DNA from: Candidatus Arsenophonus triatominarum
GTDB taxonomy: Bacteria > Pseudomonadota > Gammaproteobacteria > Enterobacterales > Enterobacteriaceae
Reading direction: 5' to 3'
DNA: 64,000 nucleotides
Assembly: GCF_001640365.1 (NCBI RefSeq)
Contig: NZ_LWMI01000016.1
Span: 519,664 to 583,663 of the forward strand
In this document: piece by piece, positions 25,995 to 34,906 of the stretch
How positions within the stretch are numbered: position 1 is the stretch's first letter
Layout: each line of letters starts with the position of its first letter
The notes under the pieces: model-generated
Told to the model about the DNA's origin: nothing
Seen by the model: the letters and a program-made list of their open reading frames with translations, nothing else
Database searches by the model: none
Position numbers and translations under genes: made by a program

Positions 25995-26190
25995 AACCCT
26001 TACCGGACGACGAGAAGAAATTAAAACCAATCAGGCCATTGAACGGGGCATTGCCCTTGAACCACAAGCTAGAGCGCGATATTGCCTCAATGAGTTTGAT
26101 GTCACGGTCACCGAAGTGGGCTTTATCCCCCACCCGTCTATTGCGCTATTTGGGGCAAGTCCTGATGGTTTGGTTAATGATGATGGACTT
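25867..26190 (+). pseudogene. YqaJ/λ-exonuclease-type nuclease, prophage A, truncated by IS481
   Basis: The first 108 codons of the gene complete at 48460. It holds the start of the PD-(D/E)XK core (FGASPDGLVNDDGL) but loses the EIK motif at the IS481 end. No activity is expected. Confidence 0.88.
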
Positions 26191-27384
26191 TGTAGTAGCT
26201 CAGACTTAATCTGACAGTTACCGGTTATTTATACAGTACCTGTCAGGTTAAATTTGATTTAAATCTTTCTCTCTCCAAAGTTGTTTTCCATCGTGTAAAG
26301 TTGCCATAGGAGTTCGACCGCAACACATTTTTCCTTGATGAGTGCGTTGGTTATTATATTCCGCTAACCATTTATCTAAATCAGCTTGTAATTCATTTAA
26401 AGCCCTATAGATTTTCTTACGAAAAGCCACCTGATAGAACTCTTGTAATACAGTTTTATGAAAGCGTTCACAAATCCCATTAGTTTGAGGTGAACGAGCT
26501 TTAGTTTTTGTATGATCAATATCATTGATAGCGAGATAAAGTTGATAATCGTGATGTTCAACTTTACCACAATACTCACTGCCTCTGTCCGTCAGTATAC
26601 GTAACACCGGTAACCCATGCTGGGAATAAAAAGGGAGAACCTTGTCATTTAATAAATCTGCCGCCGTTATCGCGCTTTTTGTTGTGTAAAGCTTACAATG
26701 AACGACTTTACTGTAAGTATCAATGTAAGTTTGTTGATAAACACGACCAACGCCTTTTAAATGACCGACATAAAAAGTATCTTGTGAACCCAGATAACCT
26801 GGATGCGCTGTTTCAATCTCACCACAGGCTTCATCATCTTGCGCTTTCTTTTCTAGAGCACTGATTTGTGATTCTGACAGGATAATTCCTTCTGTTGCGA
26901 TTTTATCTTCAAGCGCTTTTAGGCGTTTTGTAAAATTTTCGAGATTATGGCGCAGCCAAATAGAGCGAACGCCACTCCCCGAAACAAAAATGCCTTTTTT
27001 TCTTAGTTCATTACTACTGCGGTGTTGACCGTGTGCAGGGTATTCAATCGCATACTCGACTACAGCGCTTTCAATCTGTTCATCTACTCTATTTTTTACG
27101 TTAGGCACCCGTCGATTTTGATTAATTAAAGCGTCTATCCCACCATCGTTAACAAGTTCCTGGTAGCGATAAAACGTATCTCGGGATACCCCCATAATCT
27201 TACAGGCTTTTGAGACGTTATTAAGCTCTTCAGCGAGGTTAAGTAACCCGACTTTATGTTTGGTGATAGGATTATTTGTTTGATACATAGAATTACCTTT
27301 TATTTAATTATCTAATGATGTTAATTAAAACCGGTAACGCTCTTTTTTAAATCAGAATTGTCGGATTAAGTTAAGACTAATACA
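26191..27384 (-). mobile_element. IS481-family element, copy 4 (1194 bp, complete)
   Basis: Ends TGTAGTAGCTCAGACTTAAT and the complement of TGTATTAGTCTTAACTTAAT. The left flank is exonuclease, the right flank the ribosome site of an antirepressor gene, with no matching target repeat. In B these points are far apart, so this copy marks a deletion in A. Confidence 0.95.
26248..27288 (-). CDS. IS481 transposase (copy 4)
   Basis: 346 residues. N-terminal helix-turn-helix (NVSKACKIMGVSRDTFYRYQ, 24-43), second DNA-binding region 60-120, and an RNase-H-fold catalytic domain with Asp190 (TYIDTYSK), Asp234 (LTDRGSEY) and Glu274 (NGICERFH). Start with AAGGTAATTCT upstream. All residues expected for activity are present. 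Confidence 0.92.
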   Translation of the reverse strand: MYQTNNPITKHKVGLLNLAEELNNVSKACKIMGVSRDTFYRYQELVNDGGIDALINQNRRVPNVKNRVDEQIESAVVEYAIEYPAHGQHRSSNELRKKGIFVSGSGVRSIWLRHNLENFTKRLKALEDKIATEGIILSESQISALEKKAQDDEACGEIETAHPGYLGSQDTFYVGHLKGVGRVYQQTYIDTYSKVVHCKLYTTKSAITAADLLNDKVLPFYSQHGLPVLRILTDRGSEYCGKVEHHDYQLYLAINDIDHTKTKARSPQTNGICERFHKTVLQEFYQVAFRKKIYRALNELQADLDKWLAEYNNQRTHQGKMCCGRTPMATLHDGKQLWREKDLNQI

Positions 27385-27416
27385 AATAATTTAGAATACA
27401 ACCATTGGAGGTCACT

Positions 27417-28163
27417 ATGACCACTTTAACTTTCCGTAACTATACTTTTTCACCTATAACTCATCATTGTAAAATTTGGTTAACTTCGGCTCAACTTGCT
27501 AAGGCTCTCGAATATGCGGATCCAAAAGCGGTAACAGGTCTATACAACAATAATAAAGATGAATTTACTGTTTGCATGTCTAAGGTGGTCGATTCAACCA
27601 CCTTAGGAAAATCCCGTAACAAGACTCGCATTTTCTCCCTACGAGGTGCTCATCTTGTTGCAATGTTCGCCCGTACTCCAGTAGCCAAAGAATTCAGAAA
27701 ATGGGTGCTCGATATATTAGACAAGGAAGTTGACAATCCTCAACCCAGACCCGAAGCAACCGAATTTCTAACCGACAACGATACTCGCAATTTGGCTCAT
27801 CTTGTCTGGAGCATGGCGAATGGATTTAGATTTGAGAGAGCATGGACGCAAGGTATCTGGTATGCGCTACGTCATGCGACAGGAATCGCATCGCCTCAAC
27901 ATTTCGAAGTTAATCAAATCGCAATAATTGCAGAAGAATGCCGCCGGATTTACGGCATGACTAACACGCTCAAATCAGCTATTTTTGATGCTGAAAAACA
28001 AGTTATCCGTCGTTTACTTCGTCATAAAGACGATGTCGAGACCGTACTTCGTGAAATGCAGCAACTGTTAGAATCCAGCACTCACGAACACGATAGCGTC
28101 ATGACTCAATCCCTTGAAAGATGGCAACAGGCGAACGTCAATCGCTTCCTCCAACGTAACTAA
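27417..28163 (+). CDS. BRO-N-like antirepressor with P22-antirepressor-type C-terminus, prophage A
   Basis: 248 residues. The N-terminal domain (WLTSAQLAKALEYADPKAVT…TRIFSLRGAHLVAMFART) is of BRO-N/Bro type. From residue 120 the C-terminal domain (NLAHLVWSMANGFRFERAWT…LERWQQANVNRFLQRN) is the one also found in the genes at 33864, 45443 and 52120. GGAGG precedes the ATG at 27417. The upstream leader has been removed by the IS481 junction, so control may be lost. Confidence 0.8.
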   Translation: MTTLTFRNYTFSPITHHCKIWLTSAQLAKALEYADPKAVTGLYNNNKDEFTVCMSKVVDSTTLGKSRNKTRIFSLRGAHLVAMFARTPVAKEFRKWVLDILDKEVDNPQPRPEATEFLTDNDTRNLAHLVWSMANGFRFERAWTQGIWYALRHATGIASPQHFEVNQIAIIAEECRRIYGMTNTLKSAIFDAEKQVIRRLLRHKDDVETVLREMQQLLESSTHEHDSVMTQSLERWQQANVNRFLQRN

Positions 28164-28228
28164 ATAATCCTAACGCCCCTTTTTACAGGGGTAATCATTC
28201 ATCAATTTAACTATTGAGAGATACCTTT

Positions 28229-28975
28229 ATGTCAAATTTAATAAACATCGAAACAAAAAACATCAATGGTGAATTAATCCAGACCGTCAATGCGCGTGAT
28301 CTACATGCGTTTTTGGAAATTACCACGCGATTTAATGATTGGATAAACAGACGTATAACAGAATATAGTTTTGAAGAGAATATTGACTATATTATTGTTG
28401 AAAATTTGAGCTACTCAAATTTGAGTAGTGCAAAATCTCGACAACGGCCTATGAAAGACTACTGCATCAGTATCGACATGGCGAAAGAGTTATCCATGGT
28501 TGAGCGCAACGAAAAAGGGAAACAGGCAAGACTTTACTTTATTGAATGTGAAAGAAAAGCATTAGAAGCCGTTAGTCCGGTTAAGATATTAAATGACCCA
28601 TCAGCGATGAGAGGATTGTTGCTTAATTACACCGAAAAAGTTATTGCGCTTGAACACAAAGTCGATGAGATGAAACCGCAAGTTGAAGCACTAAAACGAA
28701 TCAGCTATTCAGAAGGCTCGCTTTGTATTACTGATGCGGCAAAATCACTCCAAATGAAACCCAAAGCACTTTTTTCATGGTTACAAGGACATGATTGGAT
28801 TTATCGGCGTGTTGGTGGAAAAAGTTGGGTTGGCTATCAGGATAAAATCAAGCAGGATTTAATCGAGCACAAAGTGACTGTCGTTGCTAGAAATGACGGT
28901 TCGGAGAAGTTAACTGAACAGGTAAGAATTACGCCAAAAGGACTTGGAAAATTATCCATTCTTATTAGTCAATAA
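28229..28975 (+). CDS. AntA/KilAC antirepressor, prophage A
   Basis: 248 residues: AntA domain (DLHAFLEITTRFNDWINRRI, CISIDMAKELSMVERNEKGK) and, from about 150, a KilAC DNA-binding domain (CITDAAKSLQMKPKALFSWL, IYRRVGGKSWVGYQDKIKQD, VRITPKGLGKL). Nearly identical to 52953-53699. A short CCCCT…AGGGG hairpin lies before it (28174-28190). Confidence 0.87.
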   Translation: MSNLINIETKNINGELIQTVNARDLHAFLEITTRFNDWINRRITEYSFEENIDYIIVENLSYSNLSSAKSRQRPMKDYCISIDMAKELSMVERNEKGKQARLYFIECERKALEAVSPVKILNDPSAMRGLLLNYTEKVIALEHKVDEMKPQVEALKRISYSEGSLCITDAAKSLQMKPKALFSWLQGHDWIYRRVGGKSWVGYQDKIKQDLIEHKVTVVARNDGSEKLTEQVRITPKGLGKLSILISQ

Positions 28976-28986
28976 TGCTAATAAAA

Positions 28987-30180
28987 TGTATTAGTCTTAA
29001 CTTAATCCGACAATTCTGATTTAAAAAAGAGCGTTACCGGTTTTAATTAACATCATTAGATAATTAAATAAAAGGTAATTCTATGTATCAAACAAATAAT
29101 CCTATCATCAAACATAAAGTCGGGTTACTTAACCTCGCTGAAGAGCTTAATAACGTCTCAAAAGCCTGTAAGATTATGGGGGTATCCCGAGATACGTTTT
29201 ATCGCTACCAGGAACTTGTTAACGATGGTGGGATAGACGCTTTAATTAATCAAAATCGACGGGTGCCTAACGTAAAAAATAGAGTAGATGAACAGATTGA
29301 AAGCGCTGTAGTCGAGTATGCGATTGAATACCCTGCACACGGTCAACACCGCAGTAGTAATGAACTAAGAAAAAAAGGCATTTTTGTTTCGGGGAGTGGC
29401 GTTCGCTCTATTTGGCTGCGCCATAATCTCGAAAATTTTACAAAACGCCTAAAAGCGCTTGAAGATAAAATCGCAACAGAAGGAATTATCCTGTCAGAAT
29501 CACAAATCAGTGCTCTAGAAAAGAAAGCGCAAGATGATGAAGCCTGTGGTGAGATTGAAACAGCGCATCCAGGTTATCTGGGTTCACAAGATACTTTTTA
29601 TGTCGGTCATTTAAAAGGCGTTGGTCGTGTTTATCAACAAACTTACATTGATACTTACAGTAAAGTCGTTCATTGTAAGCTTTACACAACAAAAAGCGCG
29701 ATAACGGCGGCAGATTTATTAAATGACAAGGTTCTCCCTTTTTATTCCCAGCATGGGTTACCGGTGTTACGTATACTGACGGACAGAGGCAGTGAGTATT
29801 GTGGTAAAGTTGAACATCACGATTATCAACTTTATCTCGCTATCAATGATATTGATCATACAAAAACTAAAGCTCGTTCACCTCAAACTAATGGGATTTG
29901 TGAACGCTTTCATAAAACTGTATTACAAGAGTTCTATCAGGTGGCTTTTCGTAAGAAAATCTATAGGGCTTTAAATGAATTACAAGCTGATTTAGATAAA
30001 TGGTTAGCGGAATATAATAACCAACGCACTCATCAAGGAAAAATGTGTTGCGGTCGAACTCCTATGGCAACTTTACACGATGGAAAACAACTTTGGCGAG
30101 AGAAAGATTTAAATCAAATTTAACCTGACAGGTACTGTATAAATAACCGGTAACTGTCAGATTAAGTCTGAGCTACTACA
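28987..30180 (+). mobile_element. IS481-family element, copy 5 (1194 bp, complete)
   Basis: Intact ends. The left flank is the end region of an antirepressor gene (prophage A, int-proximal side); the right flank is codon 23 of terS (prophage B late side). No target repeat. This is the A/B junction. Confidence 0.95.
29083..30123 (+). CDS. IS481 transposase (copy 5)
   Basis: 346 residues, same protein as copy 4 with Ile9 in place of Thr. The complete catalytic triad and start region are present. Confidence 0.92.
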   Translation: MYQTNNPIIKHKVGLLNLAEELNNVSKACKIMGVSRDTFYRYQELVNDGGIDALINQNRRVPNVKNRVDEQIESAVVEYAIEYPAHGQHRSSNELRKKGIFVSGSGVRSIWLRHNLENFTKRLKALEDKIATEGIILSESQISALEKKAQDDEACGEIETAHPGYLGSQDTFYVGHLKGVGRVYQQTYIDTYSKVVHCKLYTTKSAITAADLLNDKVLPFYSQHGLPVLRILTDRGSEYCGKVEHHDYQLYLAINDIDHTKTKARSPQTNGICERFHKTVLQEFYQVAFRKKIYRALNELQADLDKWLAEYNNQRTHQGKMCCGRTPMATLHDGKQLWREKDLNQI

Positions 30181-30248
30181 GCCTGTGTTGCGTTTAAATC
30201 AATCAGATACTCTCGACAAAAGGCTTCCTGTTTATCTGTGAGAGTCAT
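30181..30248 (-). pseudogene. Terminase small subunit N-terminal stub, prophage B
   Basis: It reads MTLTDKQEAFCREYLIDLNA and is cut by IS481. This is the usual start of Terminase_2-type small subunits, unlike the Nu1-like gene at 7025. Prophage B therefore had a different packaging system from the 3.6-7.6 kb module. Everything downstream (head and tail genes of B) is missing. Confidence 0.75.
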
Positions 30249-30262
30249 AATAGCTACCTTAC

Positions 30263-30466
30263 TTAATGTTTATTTTTAGCCGCACTCTTCGCCCATCGTT
30301 TAGCCTGATTGAGACAATCCGCTATCATCTTTCCTCGTCTGCTAGCTGGCTGTTTGCGGTAATACCGGATAGCTTCACTTGTGGCTAAGCTAGCGACAGA
30401 AGAAGAAAAGCCGAGCTTGATTAACTCGGCCTTAACATTGGCTTCGATGAATTGCTCAGGAGTCAT
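30263..30466 (-). CDS. Small phage protein before terS, prophage B
   Basis: 67 residues, basic C-terminus (CLNQAKRWAKSAAKNKH), overlapping the Rha-like gene stop by 4 bases. Function unknown. Confidence 0.5.
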   Translation of the reverse strand: MTPEQFIEANVKAELIKLGFSSSVASLATSEAIRYYRKQPASRRGKMIADCLNQAKRWAKSAAKNKH

Positions 30467-31035
30467 CCTTCTAACCTCATGCTCCCACCAATTAAATCAA
30501 GGGGGATTTGAGATAACTCCATTACTGTTTTTTCAGCTTTTTTAAGAATGGGTAAATCATCTTGACGCTTACGTAATCGACGACCAGCATCCGAAGAGTC
30601 TTTATCAGACTCTTTTCTGGCTGTAGCAACAATATTTTGTAATTGCTCAATAGTAAAAGCTAATCCTTTATTTTCTTCCAACTCCGTCATGTAGTCATAG
30701 ATTTTAGCCTGCAACTCATAGCTGTAGCTCATTGCCATTAGACAGGCTTCACGTTTTGGAAATCGGTAAATTTTTCGAATAGACTGGGCACCGTTTCCAG
30801 TGGTGAAAATATCATCAGCTAAAAATTTAGCAGATGTTTCTCCAAGAACTTTGGGTACTTTTGCCATAAAATTATTGTGCTGTAATTTACGATATTTTTT
30901 GCAAGGAAACGTTAATGCTTCTGCTTCCGCTTTTGATTTCCGGTCAGCATTAATGTAATCCACCATTTCCAGACTGGTCATTGTTGGCATTTCTGTTACT
31001 AAAAAATTGTCATTTTTAGTTGTTACTAATTTCAT
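30463..31035 (-). CDS. Rha-like regulator between lysis genes and terminase, prophage B
   Basis: 190 residues. A DNA-binding/Rha-like region contains TSLEMVDYINADRKSKAEAE and YRFPKREACLMAMSYSYELQ, then AKIYDYMTELEENKG. The tail is helical (LRKRQDDLPILKKAEKTVME). Rha and Roi genes occur in this late region in other lambdoid phages. It has its own leader (31036-31205). Confidence 0.7.
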   Translation of the reverse strand: MKLVTTKNDNFLVTEMPTMTSLEMVDYINADRKSKAEAEALTFPCKKYRKLQHNNFMAKVPKVLGETSAKFLADDIFTTGNGAQSIRKIYRFPKREACLMAMSYSYELQAKIYDYMTELEENKGLAFTIEQLQNIVATARKESDKDSSDAGRRLRKRQDDLPILKKAEKTVMELSQIPLDLIGGSMRLEG

Positions 31036-31205
31036 CGTACTTTTCCTTATAGAAAATCGAACCTGCGCGCACAGAACAGCCGCCCACAGAAAAGCACCAT
31101 TTTAAACGGCGTTCTTCAGGCTCGACTTTCTATAAGGTTCTGTGTTTTATTGATGCGCGTGCGTGGCGCTGAGATTGTTAAGATTTGAACGTGCCAATGA
31201 CCGAT
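31036..31205 (-). promoter_or_regulatory. Leader region of the Rha-like gene
   Basis: 170 bases without a gene. TTTCTATAAGG occurs twice (near 31044 and 31128, the second read in the opposite sense), and an inverted pair of about 15 bases could form a large hairpin. It may be a regulatory leader like those of the other antirepressors, but it does not share their core sequence. Confidence 0.35.
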
Positions 31206-31655
31206 TCAGTGACACTGTGTTTTGATGTACTGCTGTAGATATTCCGTCTGCTTTTCGTTCTCAGCTATCATCGCTCTGAGACGGAAATAATCTTCTCGAG
31301 CTGCCTTACTAAGTTGTGGGGTGGCTTCATTATGTCGGCTCTGGGTGGTAGCGGTTTTGGGTATTGGACACACGGCATTGACGTGCAACTGCTTAGTGCC
31401 AGCACGAACAGCATCATTGAGCTTAGCAATTTCAGCTTTGGCATTATTTAATTTCTCCGTGTGTTGAATATCGAGTTGGTGCAAAGAATCAATCTTTTGC
31501 TGCTGTAATTTCACGGCTTCAATTTGTGCGCGATATTGCTGTTTTAACGTTTGGTAATCTTGCTTGACGATTTGGTAACGAAAGTTGATGAAAATGAGTG
31601 ATAAAATCAATGCAGCAACAATCACTACGATAAATGTGTAAGGTCGCCATAACAT
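31206..31655 (-). CDS. Rz: Rz-like i-spanin (lysis), prophage B
   Basis: 149 residues. One N-terminal membrane helix (FIVVIVAALILSLIFINF) is followed by a long periplasmic coiled coil (DYQTLKQQYRAQIEAVKLQQ…), the i-spanin plan. It overlaps the endolysin gene by 31 bases. With Rz1, encoded inside it, it would join inner and outer membranes for the last step of lysis. Confidence 0.82.
   Translation of the reverse strand: MLWRPYTFIVVIVAALILSLIFINFRYQIVKQDYQTLKQQYRAQIEAVKLQQQKIDSLHQLDIQHTEKLNNAKAEIAKLNDAVRAGTKQLHVNAVCPIPKTATTQSRHNEATPQLSKAAREDYFRLRAMIAENEKQTEYLQQYIKTQCH
31268..31417 (-). CDS. Rz1: Rz1-like o-spanin lipoprotein nested in Rz
   Basis: 49 residues in another frame wholly inside Rz. 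MMLFVLALSSC is a short lipoprotein signal with the lipobox LSSC (Cys11), followed by a proline-rich stretch (YPKPLPPRADIMKPP), as in λ Rz1. The nested arrangement, lipobox and proline content make this convincing although it is very short. Confidence 0.78.
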   Translation of the reverse strand: MMLFVLALSSCTSMPCVQYPKPLPPRADIMKPPHNLVRQLEKIISVSER

Positions 31656-32107
31656 ATTACGCTCTCAATTTCCCGACGGGTAATTAGCCCTTTCCAAACT
31701 TCGCCTTTCACATAAACCCACCGCTTCATCTCATCACATGCCCCTTTTCGGTCATTGTCGTTGAGCTTTTTGAGCAAGGTCGATTTGGCAAAATTGCCCA
31801 CGCCCACGTTATAAGCAAATGAGTAAAGGGCTGCCTGTGTTAGCGTGTTGATATTGACCTTAATCAACGGGTCAACATAACGTTTAACGGCTTTTAAATC
31901 GTCATTAAGCCACTTATCGCAGTCTTCTTGCGTGTACATCCGGTTACGCACAATATCCTTGCCTGTATGACCATAACAAACAGAGAGTACACCACCTCCA
32001 TCGAAGTAAGGTTTAAATTTTAATCCTTCAAAATGCGTTATCATCGTTGAGGCTAAAAACAACGCACTACCGCCCGTTGCCATCAATATTTTTTTCGGTA
32101 TCTTCAT
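31625..32107 (-). CDS. Endolysin, T4-lysozyme-type (GH24) with signal-anchor, prophage B
   Basis: 160 residues. The weakly hydrophobic N-terminus (ILMATGGSALFLASTMI) looks like a signal-anchor-release segment. The catalytic block HFEGLKFKPYFDGGGVLSVC has Glu27 and Asp36, with Ser42 where Thr is usual, and GHTG follows. The C-terminal part (SFAYNVGVGNFAKSTLL, CDEMKRWVYVKGEVWKGL, RRE) is typical of GH24. Cleaves peptidoglycan once released from the membrane. It overlaps the holin gene. Confidence 0.88.
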   Translation of the reverse strand: MKIPKKILMATGGSALFLASTMITHFEGLKFKPYFDGGGVLSVCYGHTGKDIVRNRMYTQEDCDKWLNDDLKAVKRYVDPLIKVNINTLTQAALYSFAYNVGVGNFAKSTLLKKLNDNDRKGACDEMKRWVYVKGEVWKGLITRREIESVICYGDLTHLS

Positions 32108-32303
32108 ACTGACGTTCCTTGAGTCTGTACTCCTTTTTGCGGTAGTACACGTTGATAAAAAATGTCCCTATCGTGCAGACAATACCCATCACAGCTACCC
32201 ACTGCTCAAGGGTAAAAAAATCAAAAATCGTTGTCATGACTCCCCCGATGGTGGTCATGATGCCCCACAGATAGGCGGCAGGTGTTGAGTATTTTTCAGA
32301 CAT
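32067..32303 (-). CDS. Holin, prophage B
   Basis: 78 residues with two membrane helices (AAYLWGIMTTIGGVMTTIF, WVAVMGIVCTIGTFFINVY) and a highly charged C-terminus (RKKEYRLKERQYEDTEK), the usual class II holin plan. I chose MSEKYST at 32303; AGGTAGGG lies about 14 bases upstream and an ATG two codons earlier is also possible. First gene of the lysis cassette. Confidence 0.8.
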   Translation of the reverse strand: MSEKYSTPAAYLWGIMTTIGGVMTTIFDFFTLEQWVAVMGIVCTIGTFFINVYYRKKEYRLKERQYEDTEKNIDGNGR

Positions 32304-32417
32304 GCGCATATACCCTACCTTTGAGGGTTCCATTGCTTTAAATTAAACAGGGGAGCCAACCGCCTTACCCGTTTATGTTTAATGGCTTGTGAGTATTGCG
32401 GTGGCGTAAACGAAAAA

Positions 32418-32437
32418 CCCCACGCTTTCACATGGGG
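32418..32437 (-). terminator. Hairpin with T tract before the lysis cassette
   Basis: CCCCA…TGGGG followed, on the minus strand, by five T. It lies upstream of the holin, where a Q-dependent late transcript in λ passes its tR' terminator. Confidence 0.5.
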
Positions 32438-32458
32438 CTATGCACTACTGCCTTAATT

Positions 32459-33652
32459 TGTAGTAGCTCAGACTTGATCTGACAGTTGCCGGTTATTTAT
32501 ACAGTACCTGTCAGGTTAAATTTGATTTAAATCTTTCTCTCGCCAAAGTTGTTTTCCATCGTGTAAAGTTGCCATAGGAGTTCGACCGCAACACATTTTT
32601 CCTTGATGAGTGCGTTGGTTATTATATTCCGCTAACCATTTATCTAAATCAGCTTGTAATTCATTTAAAGCCCTATAGATTTTCTTACGAAAAGCCACCT
32701 GATAGAACTCTTGTAATACAGTTTTATGAAAGCGTTCACAAATCCCATTAGTTTGAGGTGAACGAGCTTTAGTTTTTGTATGATCAATATCATTGATAGC
32801 GAGATAAAGTTGATAATCGTGATGTTCAACTTTACCACAATACTCACTGCCTCTGTCCGTCAGTATACGTAACACCGGTAACCCATGCTGGGAATAAAAA
32901 GGGAGAACCTTGTCATTTAATAAATCTGCCGCCGTTATCGCGCTTTTTGTTGTGTAAAGCTTACAATGAACGACTTTACTGTAAGTATCAATGTAAGTTT
33001 GTTGATAAACACGACCAACGCCTTTTAAATGACCGACATAAAAAGTATCTTGTGAACCCAGATAACCTGGATGCGCTGTTTCAATCTCACCACAGGCTTC
33101 ATCATCTTGCGCTTTCTTTTCTAGAGCACTGATTTGTGATTCTGACAGGATAATTCCTTCTGTTGCGATTTTATCTTCAAGCGCTTTTAGGCGTTTTGTA
33201 AAATTTTCGAGATTATGGCGCAGCCAAATAGAGCGAACGCCACTCCCCGAAACAAAAATGCCTTTTTTTCTTAGTTCATTACTACTGCGGTGTTGACCGT
33301 GTGCAGGGTATTCAATCGCATACTCGACTACAGCGCTTTCAATCTGTTCATCTACTCTATTTTTTACGTTAGGCACCCGTCGATTTTGATTAATTAAAGC
33401 GTCTATCCCACCATCGTTAACAAGTTCCTGGTAGCGATAAAACGTATCTCGGGATACCCCCATAATCTTACAGGCTTTTGAGACGTTATTAAGCTCTTCA
33501 GCGAGGTTAAGTAACCCGACTTTATGTTTGATGATAGGATTATTTGCTTGATACATAGAATTACCTTTTATTTAATTATCTAATGATGTTAATTAAAACC
33601 GGTAACGCTCTTTTTTAAATCAGAATTGTCGGATTAAGTTAAGACTAATACA
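32459..33652 (-). mobile_element. IS481-family element, copy 6 (1194 bp, complete)
   Basis: Complete element flanked by the perfect 7-bp direct repeat CTTAATT (32452-32458 and 33653-33659). This is a simple insertion and defines the target-site duplication length for this IS. Confidence 0.96.
32516..33556 (-). CDS. IS481 transposase (copy 6)
   Basis: 346 residues, identical in all catalytic blocks to copy 4, with Ala for Thr at residue 4. Intact. Confidence 0.92.
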   Translation of the reverse strand: MYQANNPIIKHKVGLLNLAEELNNVSKACKIMGVSRDTFYRYQELVNDGGIDALINQNRRVPNVKNRVDEQIESAVVEYAIEYPAHGQHRSSNELRKKGIFVSGSGVRSIWLRHNLENFTKRLKALEDKIATEGIILSESQISALEKKAQDDEACGEIETAHPGYLGSQDTFYVGHLKGVGRVYQQTYIDTYSKVVHCKLYTTKSAITAADLLNDKVLPFYSQHGLPVLRILTDRGSEYCGKVEHHDYQLYLAINDIDHTKTKARSPQTNGICERFHKTVLQEFYQVAFRKKIYRALNELQADLDKWLAEYNNQRTHQGKMCCGRTPMATLHDGKQLWREKDLNQI

Positions 33653-33739
33653 CTTAATTACCTTATATGTACCCTACGAGCTTATAAAAAGTAGTGCGTT
33701 AACAAGATATAATTATTAAGTCAATGAAACAACAAAAAA

Positions 33740-33755
33740 CCCCACAAAAGTGGGG
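33740..33755 (-). terminator. Rho-independent terminator after the ORF6N antirepressor
   Basis: Perfect 6-bp stem CCCCAC-AAAA-GTGGGG, followed on the minus strand by six T. Placed 110 bases after the stop at 33864. Confidence 0.8.
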
Positions 33756-33863
33756 TTCTAATATATGTTTAAGCGCTAACTCAATAGCTATGCGCTACTG
33801 TAACATATAATACTGTACGGATGTACGGACAGTCAAGCATTTTACTGAGGATTTGATCAGTAT

Positions 33864-34661
33864 TTAACGTCGCTGTAAAAATTGCTGTATCTCTGCTTGT
33901 TGCCAGCGTGTTAATGTATCGGTCAAAACAAGAGTATGCTCCTGATTACTCTCTTCAAGCAATTGTTTCATTTCAGCTAATACCTTGTCTGCATCCTCAC
34001 GTTTGCGGAGTACTCGCCTTACGGCCTGTTTCTCAGCCTCATAAATCGCTTCTTTAACGCCATTGGTGAAGTTATAAATCTTTTCGCATTCTTTTGCGAT
34101 TATCGGTATCTGGTTAACTTCAAAATTTTGTGGTGACTCTACCCCTGTTGCATGACGTAAAGCATACCAGATACCTTGCGTCCACGAACGCTCAAATCGG
34201 AAGCCGTTAGCCATCGTCCAGATAAGACGAGAAAGATGTGACGTGTCATCTGCGGTTAATAGTTCTCTCGCTTCTGGATGGTGTTTAGGTGTATTAAATG
34301 TTCTTTCTGCATGAAAATAGTAATCTTCTAATTGCTCGAAGATTTCCCATGCTTGATCAGTTTCAAGCATTTTAGCATGTCTTGCGGCTCCACGTTCTGT
34401 CCAAAGCATGAGGCTACGAACATTAGGTGCAATTTTCACAGAGTTACTTTGGGTAACCTTGTGCTTAAATTCTCGTAATTCCGGCCCTTCCAATTTGAAA
34501 TAGTGTTTTCCTTCAACAAATCTATCTGAATTACGTGAATGATTAACTTTGATATTATTTGTTTCTGTACCATAAAGCCAAGCCAAAAGTTCAGTTGTCA
34601 CAACTGGAACCTCATTATGAGTTATGGTTGGGATAGTTTCTACGGTGATTTGAGTAGCCAT
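33864..34661 (-). CDS. ORF6N-domain antirepressor with P22-antirepressor-type C-terminus, prophage B
   Basis: 265 residues. The N-terminal ORF6N domain (VVTTELLAWLYGTETNNIKV…RSLMLWTERGAARHAKMLE) is linked to the shared C-terminal domain (HLSRLIWTMANGFRFERSWT…RWQQAEIQQFLQRR). GGAGG before the ATG at 34661 decides the start. It lies between Q and the lysis genes, an unusual place for an antirepressor, behind its own structured leader. Confidence 0.82.
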   Translation of the reverse strand: MATQITVETIPTITHNEVPVVTTELLAWLYGTETNNIKVNHSRNSDRFVEGKHYFKLEGPELREFKHKVTQSNSVKIAPNVRSLMLWTERGAARHAKMLETDQAWEIFEQLEDYYFHAERTFNTPKHHPEARELLTADDTSHLSRLIWTMANGFRFERSWTQGIWYALRHATGVESPQNFEVNQIPIIAKECEKIYNFTNGVKEAIYEAEKQAVRRVLRKREDADKVLAEMKQLLEESNQEHTLVLTDTLTRWQQAEIQQFLQRR

Positions 34662-34906
34662 ATTCGGCCTCCACATTAGTTTAGTCAAAATACGCCAGTT
34701 AATAGTGGCGATCGGGTGTTAACTGAGCCTAATGTGAAGCTCTGGGCATATTCCCCTTTTGGGTTTTGTATTACGCCTCTCCACCCGATCATTATCTGGA
34801 TGCAATTACGCCGTATAACAGGCGTAAAAAAGCCGCATGGTTATCGGGTGCGGTTTGCCGCACATTAGTTCAGTACGGTCAGCATACGATAGTCTATACG
34901 GTGTTG
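34662..34906 (-). ncRNA. C4-like leader of the ORF6N antirepressor
   Basis: On the minus strand: a hairpin near GCGGCTTTTTTACG (T tract), the repeated blocks CCGCACCCGATAACCATGCG and TGATCGGGTGGAGAGGCG, and a final stretch (GTTAACACCCGATCGCC) that could pair with them. The order (stem, T tract, GTGG-containing block, complementary segment before the ribosome site) parallels the plus-strand leaders. Sequence similarity is limited. Confidence 0.42.
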
